Of a stretch of DNA of 64,000 bases, positions 27,060 to 36,556 are shown piece after piece. The stretch's first letter is position 1, and each line of letters begins with the position of its first letter. The notes under the pieces are model-generated. The model ran no database searches. It had not been told where the DNA came from and saw only the letters and a program-made list of their open reading frames with translations. The position numbers and the translations under genes are program-made. Source of the stretch: Desulfocapsa sp. (GTDB lineage: Bacteria > Desulfobacterota > Desulfobulbia > Desulfobulbales > Desulfocapsaceae); contig JAQYVF010000005.1 in the NCBI GenBank assembly GCA_030145625.1, forward strand, positions 1 through 64,000. The letters run 5' to 3'.

Positions 27060-28268
27060 TCAGAAGAGGTGTTGACCATACTTCACGGCCTCAAGATAGG
27101 CCTCGCCCAGGCCATCCGTCATCACCCCGGTTTTTTGCAGGATATCCAGACTTTCCCGGCATTCCCCACGCTCATACCTTTCCACGGCCTCAAGAATTGA
27201 GACATAGGGACCGGTCCTGGAAACAAGGACATCCTTCACCTCATCGGCCAGCGGCATTTGCTCCATGAGTTCTTTCATGGGCTTGTCCAGCATGGCATCA
27301 ATTAGTGAAAAAAGCCCCACAAGAAACAACTCCCCGGATTTTTTCCGAAAAGGCCCCTGTTCGGCAAGCAGTTCACAAAATTTGGCCCGTACCACAGCAA
27401 GGCGTACCAGTTCTTCCGGCTTATCACTGGCAATCTCGGAGATGAGCACGAGAAGAACAAAACGTCGAAACCGCTTAGCACCCAAAAAAACAATGGCCCT
27501 GGAAACCGACTCTACGTTCTCCAGAAGATAGAAATGAGCCGAGTTGAGATAGCGAAGAAGCTTATAACTCAGGGCCACATCAGCAGAAACAATCTGTTCC
27601 AACCGGGCAATAGTTGTCGTTTTCTGGCTCACCTCGGCCAAAAGTCGAAGCAGATTGACCTTAACCGAAGTCAATTCCTGGATACGGATCAATTCTGGTT
27701 TACTGAAAAAGAACCCTTGGAAATAATGAAATCCTAGTTTCAGTGCCTTTTCAAATTCATCATAAGTCTCCACCTTTTCCGCCAACAGCTTCAAATGGTC
27801 AAAACGGGCCAGGCGATGCAGCATCTTATGGACACCATCCACAGGAGTCAGGGTAAAGTCGACCTTGACGATATCGGCAAGGGCCAGGAGAGGATCAAAC
27901 CGATGATGATAGACAAAATCATCGAGAGCCAGGGTATATCCTTCCTTTTTGATCCGACGACAGGCCTCTACAATGGCGGGAGTCGGCTCAACATCTTCGA
28001 GGATTTCAACTACCAGCCGATTTTTAGGGAAAGCGACCGGAATATTTTTCAGAAGTAATTTTTCAGGAAAATTGACAAAGCAGGGTTTTGAACCGGTAAT
28101 TTTTTCTATCCCTTCGGTGAGGAAAGTACTACTGAGAAGAGAAGTGGTGGCTCTGTTCCCCTCGGTATTCTCCAGGTTCCATTCTTCTGTCCCCCGGTAC
28201 AGGAGTTCATAAGCATAGAGTCGCTTGTTAAAAGAGAAAATTGGCTGCCTGGCAATGCAAAATTCCAC
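27060..28268 (-). CDS. YuxH-type EAL + HDOD signalling protein
   Basis: A 402-residue cytoplasmic regulator with an N-terminal EAL-like domain (about 1-200) and a C-terminal HDOD domain (about 205-400). The EAL domain starts FCIARQPIFSFNKRLYAYELLYR and continues VVEILEDVEPT and LALDDFVYHH, but the catalytic EAL signature is replaced (YELL), so it probably does not cleave c-di-GMP. The HDOD part contains LSYKLLRYLNSAHF and RAIVFLGAKRFRRFVLLVL. The second GTG (28268) is chosen because CGGAGG sits five bases before it; the first GTG overlaps that site. It acts in motility or stress regulation in other bacteria. Confidence 0.9.
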   Translation of the reverse strand: MEFCIARQPIFSFNKRLYAYELLYRGTEEWNLENTEGNRATTSLLSSTFLTEGIEKITGSKPCFVNFPEKLLLKNIPVAFPKNRLVVEILEDVEPTPAIVEACRRIKKEGYTLALDDFVYHHRFDPLLALADIVKVDFTLTPVDGVHKMLHRLARFDHLKLLAEKVETYDEFEKALKLGFHYFQGFFFSKPELIRIQELTSVKVNLLRLLAEVSQKTTTIARLEQIVSADVALSYKLLRYLNSAHFYLLENVESVSRAIVFLGAKRFRRFVLLVLISEIASDKPEELVRLAVVRAKFCELLAEQGPFRKKSGELFLVGLFSLIDAMLDKPMKELMEQMPLADEVKDVLVSRTGPYVSILEAVERYERGECRESLDILQKTGVMTDGLGEAYLEAVKYGQHLF

Positions 28269-28274
28269 ATCCAC

Positions 28275-28578
28275 CTCCGGTACAAAACCATAAAATTACA
28301 TCCAATGGCTACCTTGAAAATTCTGGAAACCACGGGGACATGTAAACCAGGAAGTACCAAGAGTCACCAGGTACAACTTCCATAACGAATTCCTGGGGCC
28401 ATCATGGAAAGACCAGGCCACCTCACTTCAAAAACAGATGAAGAAAACACAAAAAAAGGCAGTACTATCTTTCCAACAAACTTTTTTTCCTGTGTCTCAG
28501 GAAACCTAATCCGTCAATAGAGATGATATCAGGTGAGCTTTGCGAAAGTCAATATTCTGTGGATAAATAGAATGGATC
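28275..28578. other. Gap with a degenerate repeat fragment
   Basis: About 300 bases between the YuxH-type gene and der, both on the minus strand. GGCTACCTTGAAAATTCTGG (28305-28324) and CCATAACGAATTCCTGGGGC (about 28380) match the start and the late block of the MITE-like repeat, so 28304-28425 is probably a worn copy. The rest shows no gene. Confidence 0.5.
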
Positions 28579-29928
28579 TCATTTCTTCTTTTTTTTGTCC
28601 CGATTTTTATCACGTATAAAAAGCTGGAGAGGAACCTTGTCCAAACCGAGACCGTCACGAAATCTGTTTACCAGATACCGTTCATAAGAAAAATGGACAC
28701 CCTTCGAGCTGTTGCTCATGACCACAAATTTTGGCGGACGACTGCCCACCTGGGAGGTGTAATAAAATTTAAGCCGCTTATTCTTATAAATGGGAGGCGA
28801 ATGAGCCTCCACCGCATCCTGCAGCAACCTGTTCAAGGCCGCAGTGGGAAAGCTTGCAGTAAACTGCTTAAAAACAGAACCAATGACAGGAAAAAGGCGC
28901 TTAATTCCATACCCCGTAAGTGCTGAAGCAGTCAGCAGTGGAGCAAATCCAACAAAGGGAGCAGCAAGGGCAATCTCAGCCATAATCTGCTCCTGGCGTA
29001 TTTTATCGTCTTGGACCAGGTCCCATTTATTAACTAAAAGAATCAATCCCCTACCCTGTTCTTGGGTATAGCCGATCACTTTGGTATCCTGCTCAGTAAT
29101 GCCTTCACTTGCATCGATGAGCACTACTGCGATATCACATTTTTCCAGAGCCGCCAACGCCTTGAGAATACTAAATTTTTCCAGCTTCTCCGTGGTTTTC
29201 CCCTTTCTCCTAATCCCGGCAGTATCGATAAGCAGATAGTTATATTTACCGTAACTGAGCAAGGTATCTACAGAATCCCTGGTTGTACCCGAGACCTCGG
29301 AGACCACCATACGTTCCTGCCCCAGGATCTGATTGATCATAGAGGACTTGCCAACATTGGGACGACCAAAAAAGGCAATCTTAATAGTTCCCTCCGGCAG
29401 ATCGACTTCCTCATCATTTGCCTGCAGACTATCCTCCAGCCCATTCATAAGGTCAGTAAAACCATATTTATGTTCAGCCGACAGGGGCCAAAACCGATCA
29501 ACACCAAGCTCATAAAACTGGTACAGCTGCTCTTCTTCCTGTTCCGGGCCATCGATCTTATTAACCACATAAAAGATGGTCTTTTCGGTGCGGCGTAAAA
29601 GATTGGTCACTTCCTTATCTGCAGGAGTCACTCCCTCTCTGCCGTCGAGGAGAAAGAGAATAATATCGGCCTCTTCAATGGCTGCCATGGCCTGATCCCG
29701 AATATGATCCCCCATGACATCACCACTACTGTCTTCGATGCCGCCGGTATCAACCAGCATAAAGAGGTTATCATTCCATACCACCTTTTCATAGTGGCGA
29801 TCACGGGTCACACCTGGGGTAGGATCAACCAAAGCCTTTCTTGACCGGGTAATGCGGTTGAACAAGGTCGATTTTCCTACATTGGGACGTCCAACCAGAG
29901 CGACGATCGAATGAGTTTGTGTGGGCAT
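28579..29928 (-). CDS. der: Ribosome-assembly GTPase Der
   Basis: Der (EngA) has two GTPase domains in tandem and a C-terminal KH-like domain, and is needed for maturation of the 50S ribosomal subunit. The 449 residues show GRPNVGKS twice (about 13-20 and near 188), DTGGI and DTAGI switch motifs, NKID and NKWD specificity motifs, and a KH-like end with YYTSQVGSRPPKFVVM. The tail is lysine-rich (IRDKNRDKKKKK). AGGAAA precedes the ATG. It is transcribed alone, and the length is standard. Confidence 0.97.
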   Translation of the reverse strand: MPTQTHSIVALVGRPNVGKSTLFNRITRSRKALVDPTPGVTRDRHYEKVVWNDNLFMLVDTGGIEDSSGDVMGDHIRDQAMAAIEEADIILFLLDGREGVTPADKEVTNLLRRTEKTIFYVVNKIDGPEQEEEQLYQFYELGVDRFWPLSAEHKYGFTDLMNGLEDSLQANDEEVDLPEGTIKIAFFGRPNVGKSSMINQILGQERMVVSEVSGTTRDSVDTLLSYGKYNYLLIDTAGIRRKGKTTEKLEKFSILKALAALEKCDIAVVLIDASEGITEQDTKVIGYTQEQGRGLILLVNKWDLVQDDKIRQEQIMAEIALAAPFVGFAPLLTASALTGYGIKRLFPVIGSVFKQFTASFPTAALNRLLQDAVEAHSPPIYKNKRLKFYYTSQVGSRPPKFVVMSNSSKGVHFSYERYLVNRFRDGLGLDKVPLQLFIRDKNRDKKKKK

Positions 29929-30600
29929 AATTTCCTGTTTTTTAACAAAGGCTTACAGCCTCAAATGAACTATCTAATATTTCTTCTCTTTTATCCCCCT
30001 CACATGTACACCAAAACAACAAAGAATGCACCTGATTCAAGGGAATGAAACGAAGAACAAGTTATCAATCGCTACAGGGTATTTCAAATAATGAGAATTT
30101 TTGCTCAGGATCGGGAAACGTGAGAATGCCCCCACCCGGAAAGCAGGGGGATAAAGTAATGCCTATCCATAATCCAGCAGACAAGAGAGAGATGAGCATT
30201 TTTTATTTCTCCGTGACGAAGAATTCAGGTGAAATAGCAGTTAACCAAGATGGCCTATACAGGATTCACTGGAAAAGAATGAAACGCAGAAAAGCCACGA
30301 CCCGTCTACAACAAATTTTCACTTTATGCTCCTTACGGACACCTGCAGAAGCGGTGTGAAGGAAATGAGCTGTTTGACTTCCCCTACTCTTTTCGATACA
30401 ATATGTCTAGTTGGTATCCAGACATTGACTTTCACTCTCGGCATCAACAGGCCATACGCATTTCTGACGATAATCAGTGAAGACAATAACCTGCATACTT
30501 CTAAAACTACTCATAACAGACCATCTACGTCCTCAAGGTCTTCACTTATCTGTGTTAATGTCTAAGCCAGAAGGCCTAACCATCGGATAAGGAAATCCAC
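29929..30600. other. Gap between der and the PhnD-like gene
   Basis: About 670 bases between divergent genes. 30070-30257 is a degenerate copy of the MITE-like repeat (listed apart). A possible 104-residue ORF across it is rejected because it translates the repeat. The remaining 340 bases hold no recognisable gene; a promoter for the sensor pair should be in 30400-30590. Confidence 0.5.
30070..30257. repeat. MITE-like intergenic repeat, degenerate copy
   Basis: AGGGTATTTCAAATAATGAG followed by AATTTTTGCTCAGGATCGGG corresponds to the repeat's left end. CTCCGTGACGAAGAATTCAG and a final AAGATGGCC correspond to its right part (copy 1 has GACCGTGACGAAGAGCTTGG). The middle differs. Confidence 0.6.
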
Positions 30601-31455
30601 ATGAAAACCCTAACAGCCTGTATCGGTTTCAGTCTACTCCTCTTCCTGACAACTTCTTTAAACGCGGCCCAGCCTGCCCTGAAATTCTGTGTCTATCCCA
30701 GTAAAAGTCCCAAATTCATAGCTGTCACCTATGGCCCCCTGGTAAAATATCTCAGTAAAAAAATCGACAGGCCTATCAAACTAGTCACAGCACCAGACAG
30801 AAAAACCTTTCAGGTCAGGGCATTGAAGGAAGAATATGACCTGGCCCTTGCCTGTGTTGCCTGTTATTTCGAACTTCTCGACAAGACCAGCTATTATGCC
30901 ATTGCCCGAGGAGAACCATCATTTACCGGAGGGATTTTCGTAAAAAAAGAGAGCGCAATAACCAGTCCCGAGCAGTTACTTCAGGGAAAACGAATCGCTG
31001 CCGTCAAACAATACTCCTATGCCGGATTTCTCTTCTGGTATGAATATGTTATTGAAAACAACCTGCAGGACCAGCTCACAAGACCTCCTGTTTTCCTCGA
31101 AAACCAGGACTCCATTATCTATGCCGTACTCAACAATAAAGTCGATGCCGGCATTTTCCGAACCGATGCTCTGGATACCTACAAACTTACCCCCCTAAAA
31201 GATCAATTCCGAATCATTCTGCAATCACGTGAGATACCCCACTTTCCTTTTATTGTCTCAGCAAAACTTGATAAAGACCTTGTTCAGAAAATCAGCGACA
31301 GCCTGACTTCTCTTTCAATCAATACCCCGGAAGGAAAAAAATTGTTCCAGGCCATGGGAGTCCAACGCATTGATGCAGTCTCCGATAGAGATTACGATAC
31401 CTTTAGACAATCCTATAACAAGGCGTTAACGGCCTGGAAAGAGAACAACAGGTAG
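30601..31455 (+). CDS. PhnD-like periplasmic binding protein
   Basis: A 284-residue secreted substrate-binding protein of the phosphate/phosphonate (PhnD) type. The signal peptide is MKTLTACIGFSLLLFLTTSLNAA. The mature part starts LKFCVYPSKSPKFIAVTYGPLVKYLSKK, the typical lobe-1 opening, and continues ALKEEYDLALACVACYFELL and KKESAITSPEQLLQGKRIAAVKQYSY. No ABC permease or ATPase is adjacent. Instead a hybrid histidine kinase follows after 3 bases, so this protein probably presents a ligand to the kinase, as in TorT/TorS-type systems. The ligand is unknown. Confidence 0.88.
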   Translation: MKTLTACIGFSLLLFLTTSLNAAQPALKFCVYPSKSPKFIAVTYGPLVKYLSKKIDRPIKLVTAPDRKTFQVRALKEEYDLALACVACYFELLDKTSYYAIARGEPSFTGGIFVKKESAITSPEQLLQGKRIAAVKQYSYAGFLFWYEYVIENNLQDQLTRPPVFLENQDSIIYAVLNNKVDAGIFRTDALDTYKLTPLKDQFRIILQSREIPHFPFIVSAKLDKDLVQKISDSLTSLSINTPEGKKLFQAMGVQRIDAVSDRDYDTFRQSYNKALTAWKENNR

Positions 31456-31458
31456 CTG

Positions 31459-34089
31459 ATGATCTCTCTTCGTCTCCGTACAATTCTCTTTTCAGTCTTC
31501 TCCCTGATCACTGTTCTGCTGACGGGCACGATCATCTTTTTTTACACCCAGTCTCTCAAAGAACAGGCTATCCAGGGAATCACCCAGTGGGGGAAATCAC
31601 TTTCTTCAAGCGCCTCTGCAATTATCGTCGATTATATCATAGAAGAAGATTACGCCGGCCTTCAGGAAATTGTCACCGGATATGCTAATACCCCTTGGGT
31701 ATTGCGAGCCCTTATTGTCGATCCGGAGGCGATAATCCTGGCCGACTCGCAATTTTCGGCTTTTGGCACCAGCCTCCCCCTGCTCAACAATGACGCCTTC
31801 CTGAAACAGGGCAGAACATCCATTTTCGTGGAACAACATCAAGACTCTTTCATGGTGACCACTCCTGTTCTCTTTGATGACGTATCTTTCGGCTATATCT
31901 ACGTTGTTATTTCCAAGCAACCCCTGCTCGACCAACTCTGGAACTTAAAGAAAAAAACAGTCCAAGTCGGAATATTCTGGGGAGCCATCTGCCTCTTGTT
32001 AAGTTGGTTCCTGGCCAGGTTCCTCACCCAATCGCTGGAAAAACTAGCCGGAGTTGCAGAAAAAATCGCCCTTGGTTCCTATCAGTTAACACCCCAGCAG
32101 AAAGGCATTGTGGAAATAGAAAATCTCTGCACCAGTCTCCACAACATGTCCTCCACCTTGGAAGAAAGAGAGAAACTCCTGCTTGCCTCTGAAAAAAAAT
32201 ACCGAGAAATTTTTGAAAATGCCATCGAAGGTATCTTCCAGGCAACCATAGAAGGTCGGTTCATGACGGTCAATCCAAGAATGGCCATTCTCCTTGGATA
32301 CAACACTGCGCAGGAACTTCTCCACCACATTGCAGACATCGGCAATCAACTTTTTGTGGAGCCTCAAGATCTGGCGTACCTCCAGGACCTGCTGAAACGC
32401 GACAACACAGTATTCGGATTTGAGACCCGTCTTTTCCAAAAGATGGGACACATTATCTGGGTCTCCCTGAATGTTCATATCGTCAAAGATACAGACGACA
32501 CTCCCCTCTTCCTTGAAGGACTCATCGAGGACATTACCGAACGCAAGAAATCCAGTGAAGAACTGATGGCGGAACGGGAACGGCTGAGTGTCACGCTACG
32601 AAGTATTGGAGATGCGGTCATTACCACTGATATCACAGGCAGAATCACGCTTATGAACAAGATGGCAGAATCAATAACCTGCTGGTCGCAGAAAGAGGCA
32701 TCAGGCCTTGCTCTGGAAGAAGTATTTCGGGTTATCGATCGCAAAAGTGGGGAGCCAGGTGAAAATCCGGCAACCAAGGTCCTTCAAAGCGGGCTTGTGG
32801 AACATATTGCCAACGACACCATCCTTATCGATAAAACAAACAAAGAGAAATCTATTTCCGACAGCGCCGCCCCCATACGAGACAAAGAAAGCAAAATCAT
32901 CGGTGTGGTTATCGTTTTTCGTGACGTAACGGAAAACAACAGGATGGAAGAAGAACTCCTGAAGGTAAAAAAACTCGAATCAGTGGGAATCCTGGCGGGC
33001 GGCATCGCTCATGATTTCAACAACATTCTGGCAGCCATTGTCGGCAATCTCAATCTAGCCCTCATGGACAACAGTATCGAAGAGAAGACCAGAAAGCTAT
33101 TGATCGGAGCTGAAAAGGCGTCTCTCAGAGCCAAAAATCTCACCCTCCAACTGCTCACCTTTTCTAAAGGCGGAGAACCGGTAAAAGAGACTTCCTCTGT
33201 TGCAGAGATCATCACAGATTCTGCAGACTTTGTCCTGCATGGATCTAATGTGATCTGTCACTATAATTTTCCACAATATTTATGGCTGGTTGACATCGAC
33301 AAAGGGCAGATGAGCCAGGTGATCCAAAACATCATCATCAATAGTCGTCATGCCATGCCAAAGGGAGGTACCATTGACGTTCAGTGTGAAAATGTTGTCT
33401 CAGCCAAAGTTGGTAGTTCTCTGCAGAATTTTCCGCAAAACGGTATCAAAATCACCATCAGCGACACAGGAGTTGGCATTCCAAGCAATGTCATTGATCG
33501 AGTTTTCGACCCCTATTTTTCCACCAGGCAGAAAGGAAGCGGACTGGGACTGGCCATCAGCAATTCTATTATCAGAAAACATAACGGCAGGATTCTGGTG
33601 CAATCACTCCCTGGTAAGGGCACAACCTTCACCATTTATCTCCCTGCCTCCACTCACCAGGAAGAACCCGAGAAGCAGCTAAAAAATCAGAAAAAAAATC
33701 TACCATCCTCACGAATCATGGTGATGGATGACGAAGAATTGGTTCGAGATGTTGCCGAAGCCATGCTGCTTCAGTTGGGCCATAAGACAATCCTGGTTGA
33801 GGACGGCGCTGAGGCCCTGAGAACCTACCAGGCTCAAATGGATAACGACGAGCCGGTGAATGCGGTTATTATGGATCTCACCATACCTGGTGGTGTCGGA
33901 GGGAAAGATGCCGTTCAGAATATCCTGGCTATCGACCCAACGGCCCGAGTTATTGTCTCTTCCGGTTACTCAAACGATCCCATCATGGCTAACTATCAAG
34001 AATACGGATTTGTCGCAGCAGTGGTCAAGCCCTACCAGGTGAACGAGCTGGAGAAAATCTTAGAAAAGGCTCTGGCAGCACCGGAGTAG
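31459..34089 (+). CDS. Hybrid sensor histidine kinase with PAS domains
   Basis: An 876-residue inner-membrane kinase. An N-terminal helix (about 8-28), a periplasmic domain to about 165, a second helix (about 172-192) and a HAMP-like segment are followed by two PAS domains (YREIFENAIEGIFQATIEG near 247, and RSIGDAVITTDITGRITLMN near 380). The HisKA segment has GILAGGIAHDFNNILAAIVGN with the phospho-His, then the ATPase domain with NIIINSRHAM and GSGLGLAIS. A C-terminal receiver (about 755-870) has VMDDEE, an acceptor Asp in VIMDLTIPGG and Lys in VVKPYQ. It is translated almost directly after the PhnD-like gene, its probable ligand partner. Confidence 0.93.
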   Translation: MISLRLRTILFSVFSLITVLLTGTIIFFYTQSLKEQAIQGITQWGKSLSSSASAIIVDYIIEEDYAGLQEIVTGYANTPWVLRALIVDPEAIILADSQFSAFGTSLPLLNNDAFLKQGRTSIFVEQHQDSFMVTTPVLFDDVSFGYIYVVISKQPLLDQLWNLKKKTVQVGIFWGAICLLLSWFLARFLTQSLEKLAGVAEKIALGSYQLTPQQKGIVEIENLCTSLHNMSSTLEEREKLLLASEKKYREIFENAIEGIFQATIEGRFMTVNPRMAILLGYNTAQELLHHIADIGNQLFVEPQDLAYLQDLLKRDNTVFGFETRLFQKMGHIIWVSLNVHIVKDTDDTPLFLEGLIEDITERKKSSEELMAERERLSVTLRSIGDAVITTDITGRITLMNKMAESITCWSQKEASGLALEEVFRVIDRKSGEPGENPATKVLQSGLVEHIANDTILIDKTNKEKSISDSAAPIRDKESKIIGVVIVFRDVTENNRMEEELLKVKKLESVGILAGGIAHDFNNILAAIVGNLNLALMDNSIEEKTRKLLIGAEKASLRAKNLTLQLLTFSKGGEPVKETSSVAEIITDSADFVLHGSNVICHYNFPQYLWLVDIDKGQMSQVIQNIIINSRHAMPKGGTIDVQCENVVSAKVGSSLQNFPQNGIKITISDTGVGIPSNVIDRVFDPYFSTRQKGSGLGLAISNSIIRKHNGRILVQSLPGKGTTFTIYLPASTHQEEPEKQLKNQKKNLPSSRIMVMDDEELVRDVAEAMLLQLGHKTILVEDGAEALRTYQAQMDNDEPVNAVIMDLTIPGGVGGKDAVQNILAIDPTARVIVSSGYSNDPIMANYQEYGFVAAVVKPYQVNELEKILEKALAAPE

Positions 34090-34103
34090 GGCAGCTAAAC
34101 CGT

Positions 34104-34859
34104 TCATTTACAATTGCGTTCTCGTCCCCGCCCCTGCCACGCTCCATCAACATACAGATAATGGGGAAAAAAGCGTGCCTTATAATTCATGGAAGCCACC
34201 TCCTCAATGTAGTAACCAAGGTAGAGATAACTGATATCCAACTCGAGACAAGTCTTGACCAGGGTCAGAATGTTGAACGTCCCTAAACTACGGGCAGAAT
34301 CATCCGGATCAAAATAGAAATAGACTGCGTTCATCCAGTTTGCTCCCACATCTACAATGGCGTTTCCCACCAGTCGTCCCTGTAGATGGAATCGGATCTC
34401 CATCCCCGAAACAATCCGGTTAAGAAAAAACCCCTCATAGTAGGATTGAGCGTCATTGTTTTTATGGGGGTACCGGCTGTTGAGAAACTTTTGACAGAGG
34501 CTGACATTCTCTTCACTGAGTTCCAGAGAAGAGAATTCGATTTCCAGATCCTGATTTTTCTTCAGCACTCGACGCTGATTCCGATTCGGCGTAAATGTCG
34601 AAGGCTGAAGGCGAATAGGAACACATGCACGACAGTTCGGGCAATGCATGGTATAGAGGCAATTCCCATTACGCCTATACCCCGAAGCCAAAAAAATCTC
34701 CATGGTTCGATCAGGTAGCGGGCCAAAAAGGGCCTGGTAAAAGACTGCCTCTCTGGGAAGATGGTAGGGACACTCCACAGCCATCTCAACAAAGTAACGT
34801 TCCAGCTGGGATTCCAACTGGGCAGATTCCCGCGCACACTGTTCATCATAGAGTGACAA
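34104..34859 (-). CDS. bpt: Bacterial Asp/Glu leucyltransferase (arginyltransferase family)
   Basis: A 251-residue aminoacyl-tRNA:protein transferase of the Bpt/Ate group, which adds leucine to proteins with N-terminal Asp or Glu, marking them for Clp degradation. Motifs: ECPYHLPREAVFYQALFG, YTMHCPNCRACVPIRL (cysteine pair typical of the N-terminal domain), SRYPHKNNDAQSYYEGFF, and YLYLGYYIEEVASMNYKARFFPH. No in-frame ATG is present at the front, so TTG at 34859 is the best start. A run of ten A/T bases lies just upstream (34871-34880), and a length change there could join an upstream ATG. Confidence 0.88.
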   Translation of the reverse strand: MSLYDEQCARESAQLESQLERYFVEMAVECPYHLPREAVFYQALFGPLPDRTMEIFLASGYRRNGNCLYTMHCPNCRACVPIRLQPSTFTPNRNQRRVLKKNQDLEIEFSSLELSEENVSLCQKFLNSRYPHKNNDAQSYYEGFFLNRIVSGMEIRFHLQGRLVGNAIVDVGANWMNAVYFYFDPDDSARSLGTFNILTLVKTCLELDISYLYLGYYIEEVASMNYKARFFPHYLYVDGAWQGRGRERNCK

Positions 34860-35057
34860 AGCAGCACCAATTTTTTTTTTCTTCGTAACACTTCATCTAA
34901 AACACTATCAAATTACGTAACCCTCCATACTGTAGAAGGTTAACATTTCTTTATCTATGCTGATTCTATCTTATAGATTGAATCAGTTATTCGCCTACAA
35001 ACTCTTTTAAAAATCTGATATTGCAAGAGGTTACCAGTGCCACAGATTCGCTCGACC

Positions 35058-36407
35058 TTAAACTAAGCCCTGATCCAACATAGCATTCACCACCTTGACG
35101 AAACCTGCAATATTAGCACCGGCAACGTAGTTCCCCTTCACCCCATAGTTCTCACCGGCATCAAGACAGGTTTTATGAATAGACTTCATAATTTGTTTTA
35201 ATCGTGCATCCACCTCTTCTCGTGGCCAAGCCAAGCGCATGGAATTCTGGGCCATTTCCAGACCTGAAACGGCAACCCCGCCAGCATTAGCTGCCTTACC
35301 CGGTGCATAGAGGAGAGCATGCTCTACAAAGAGGTCCACGGCCTCGGGCACCGATGGCATATTAGCCCCTTCACTCACCAGCATAATCCCGTTGTTCACC
35401 AGATTTGCTCCATCCTTGCTGCCAATCTCATTTTGAGTGGCACTGGGAAAGGCACAATCCGCCTTATGGTCCCAGAGAGGATTATAATCAAGCGTTGAAT
35501 CAACAGGAATGTAGACTGCTTCAGGATAGGTTTCCACATACTCAGCAATACGCCCTCGACGGATATTTTTCAACTGCTGAACAAAGGCCAGTTTTTCCTC
35601 ATCTATCCCCTGCTCGTCATAAATATAGCCTGAAGAATCAGACAGAGTCAACACCCGCCCGCCCAGCTCAATCAATTTTTCTGTGGTAAACTGGGCCACA
35701 TTACCAGATCCTGAAACCAGACAGGTTTTCCCTTCAAAGGTCTCTCCACGAGTGGCCAGCATCTCTGCGCCAAAATAGACGGTGCCATATCCGGTTGCCT
35801 CAGGACGAATCAGGCTACCACCCCAGTCCAGGCTCTTGCCAGTGAGGACACCGGTGAACTCGTTGCTCAATTTTTTATACATGCCAAAGAGATAACCGAT
35901 CTCCCGGGCTCCCACCCCGATATCTCCTGCAGGAACATCAGTGTTCGGTCCGATATGGCGATAAAGCTCAGCCATAAATGCCTGGCAAAAACGCATGACT
36001 TCAGCATCCGATTTCCCCTTGGGATTAAAGTCGGACCCACCCTTGCCACCACCCATTGCCAAAGTGGTCAGGGAATTTTTAAACACCTGCTCAAATGCAA
36101 GAAACTTGATAATACCCAAATTTACAGAAGGATGAAAACGCAAGCCTCCCTTATACGGACCAATGGCCGAATTCATCTCCACCCTGAATCCGCGGTTAAC
36201 ATGCACCTGCCCGTCATCGTCCATCCAGGGCACACGAAACATAAGCACCCGCTCAGGTTCAGTGATACGAGCCAAGACCGCCTGTTGTCTATATTCAGGA
36301 TTTTTTTCGAGCACCGGTTTTACCGACTCCAAAACCTCATCAACGGCCTGATGAAACTCGCGCTGTTCTGGATCTTTATTTTTTATCATGCTGAGTATCT
36401 CATTCAT
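35058..36407 (-). CDS. gdhA: NADP-specific glutamate dehydrogenase
   Basis: Glutamate dehydrogenase makes glutamate from 2-oxoglutarate and ammonia. At 449 residues from ATG 36407 (MNEILSMIKNKDPEQREFHQ), with GGAG upstream, it matches the hexameric NADP enzymes. Motifs are GPYKGGLRFHPSVNLGIIKFLAFEQ, GGGKGGSDFNPKGKSDAEVMRFCQAFM with the active-site lysine in GGGKGG, PAGDIGVGAREIGYLFG, and the Rossmann motif VSGSGNVAQFTTEKL. It provides ammonia assimilation. It is transcribed alone, with a 149-base gap to the upstream gene. Confidence 0.96.
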   Translation of the reverse strand: MNEILSMIKNKDPEQREFHQAVDEVLESVKPVLEKNPEYRQQAVLARITEPERVLMFRVPWMDDDGQVHVNRGFRVEMNSAIGPYKGGLRFHPSVNLGIIKFLAFEQVFKNSLTTLAMGGGKGGSDFNPKGKSDAEVMRFCQAFMAELYRHIGPNTDVPAGDIGVGAREIGYLFGMYKKLSNEFTGVLTGKSLDWGGSLIRPEATGYGTVYFGAEMLATRGETFEGKTCLVSGSGNVAQFTTEKLIELGGRVLTLSDSSGYIYDEQGIDEEKLAFVQQLKNIRRGRIAEYVETYPEAVYIPVDSTLDYNPLWDHKADCAFPSATQNEIGSKDGANLVNNGIMLVSEGANMPSVPEAVDLFVEHALLYAPGKAANAGGVAVSGLEMAQNSMRLAWPREEVDARLKQIMKSIHKTCLDAGENYGVKGNYVAGANIAGFVKVVNAMLDQGLV

Positions 36408-36556
36408 ATCTTTTCTCCATAAAATCACATCCAGTACCTAAACAAAAAAAGCTCAAGCCCATGTTTATTTCAATAAAACTGTAGTCAGCCAAATCGATTT
36501 ACACTTCTCAAGTATCCTTACTCTTTTTTTATTACCCCAAGGTAATGCTACACCAG

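Noticed and set aside
30045..30359. Plus ORF of 104 codons upstream of the PhnD-like gene
   Set aside because: It translates the degenerate copy of the intergenic repeat and has no coding bias.
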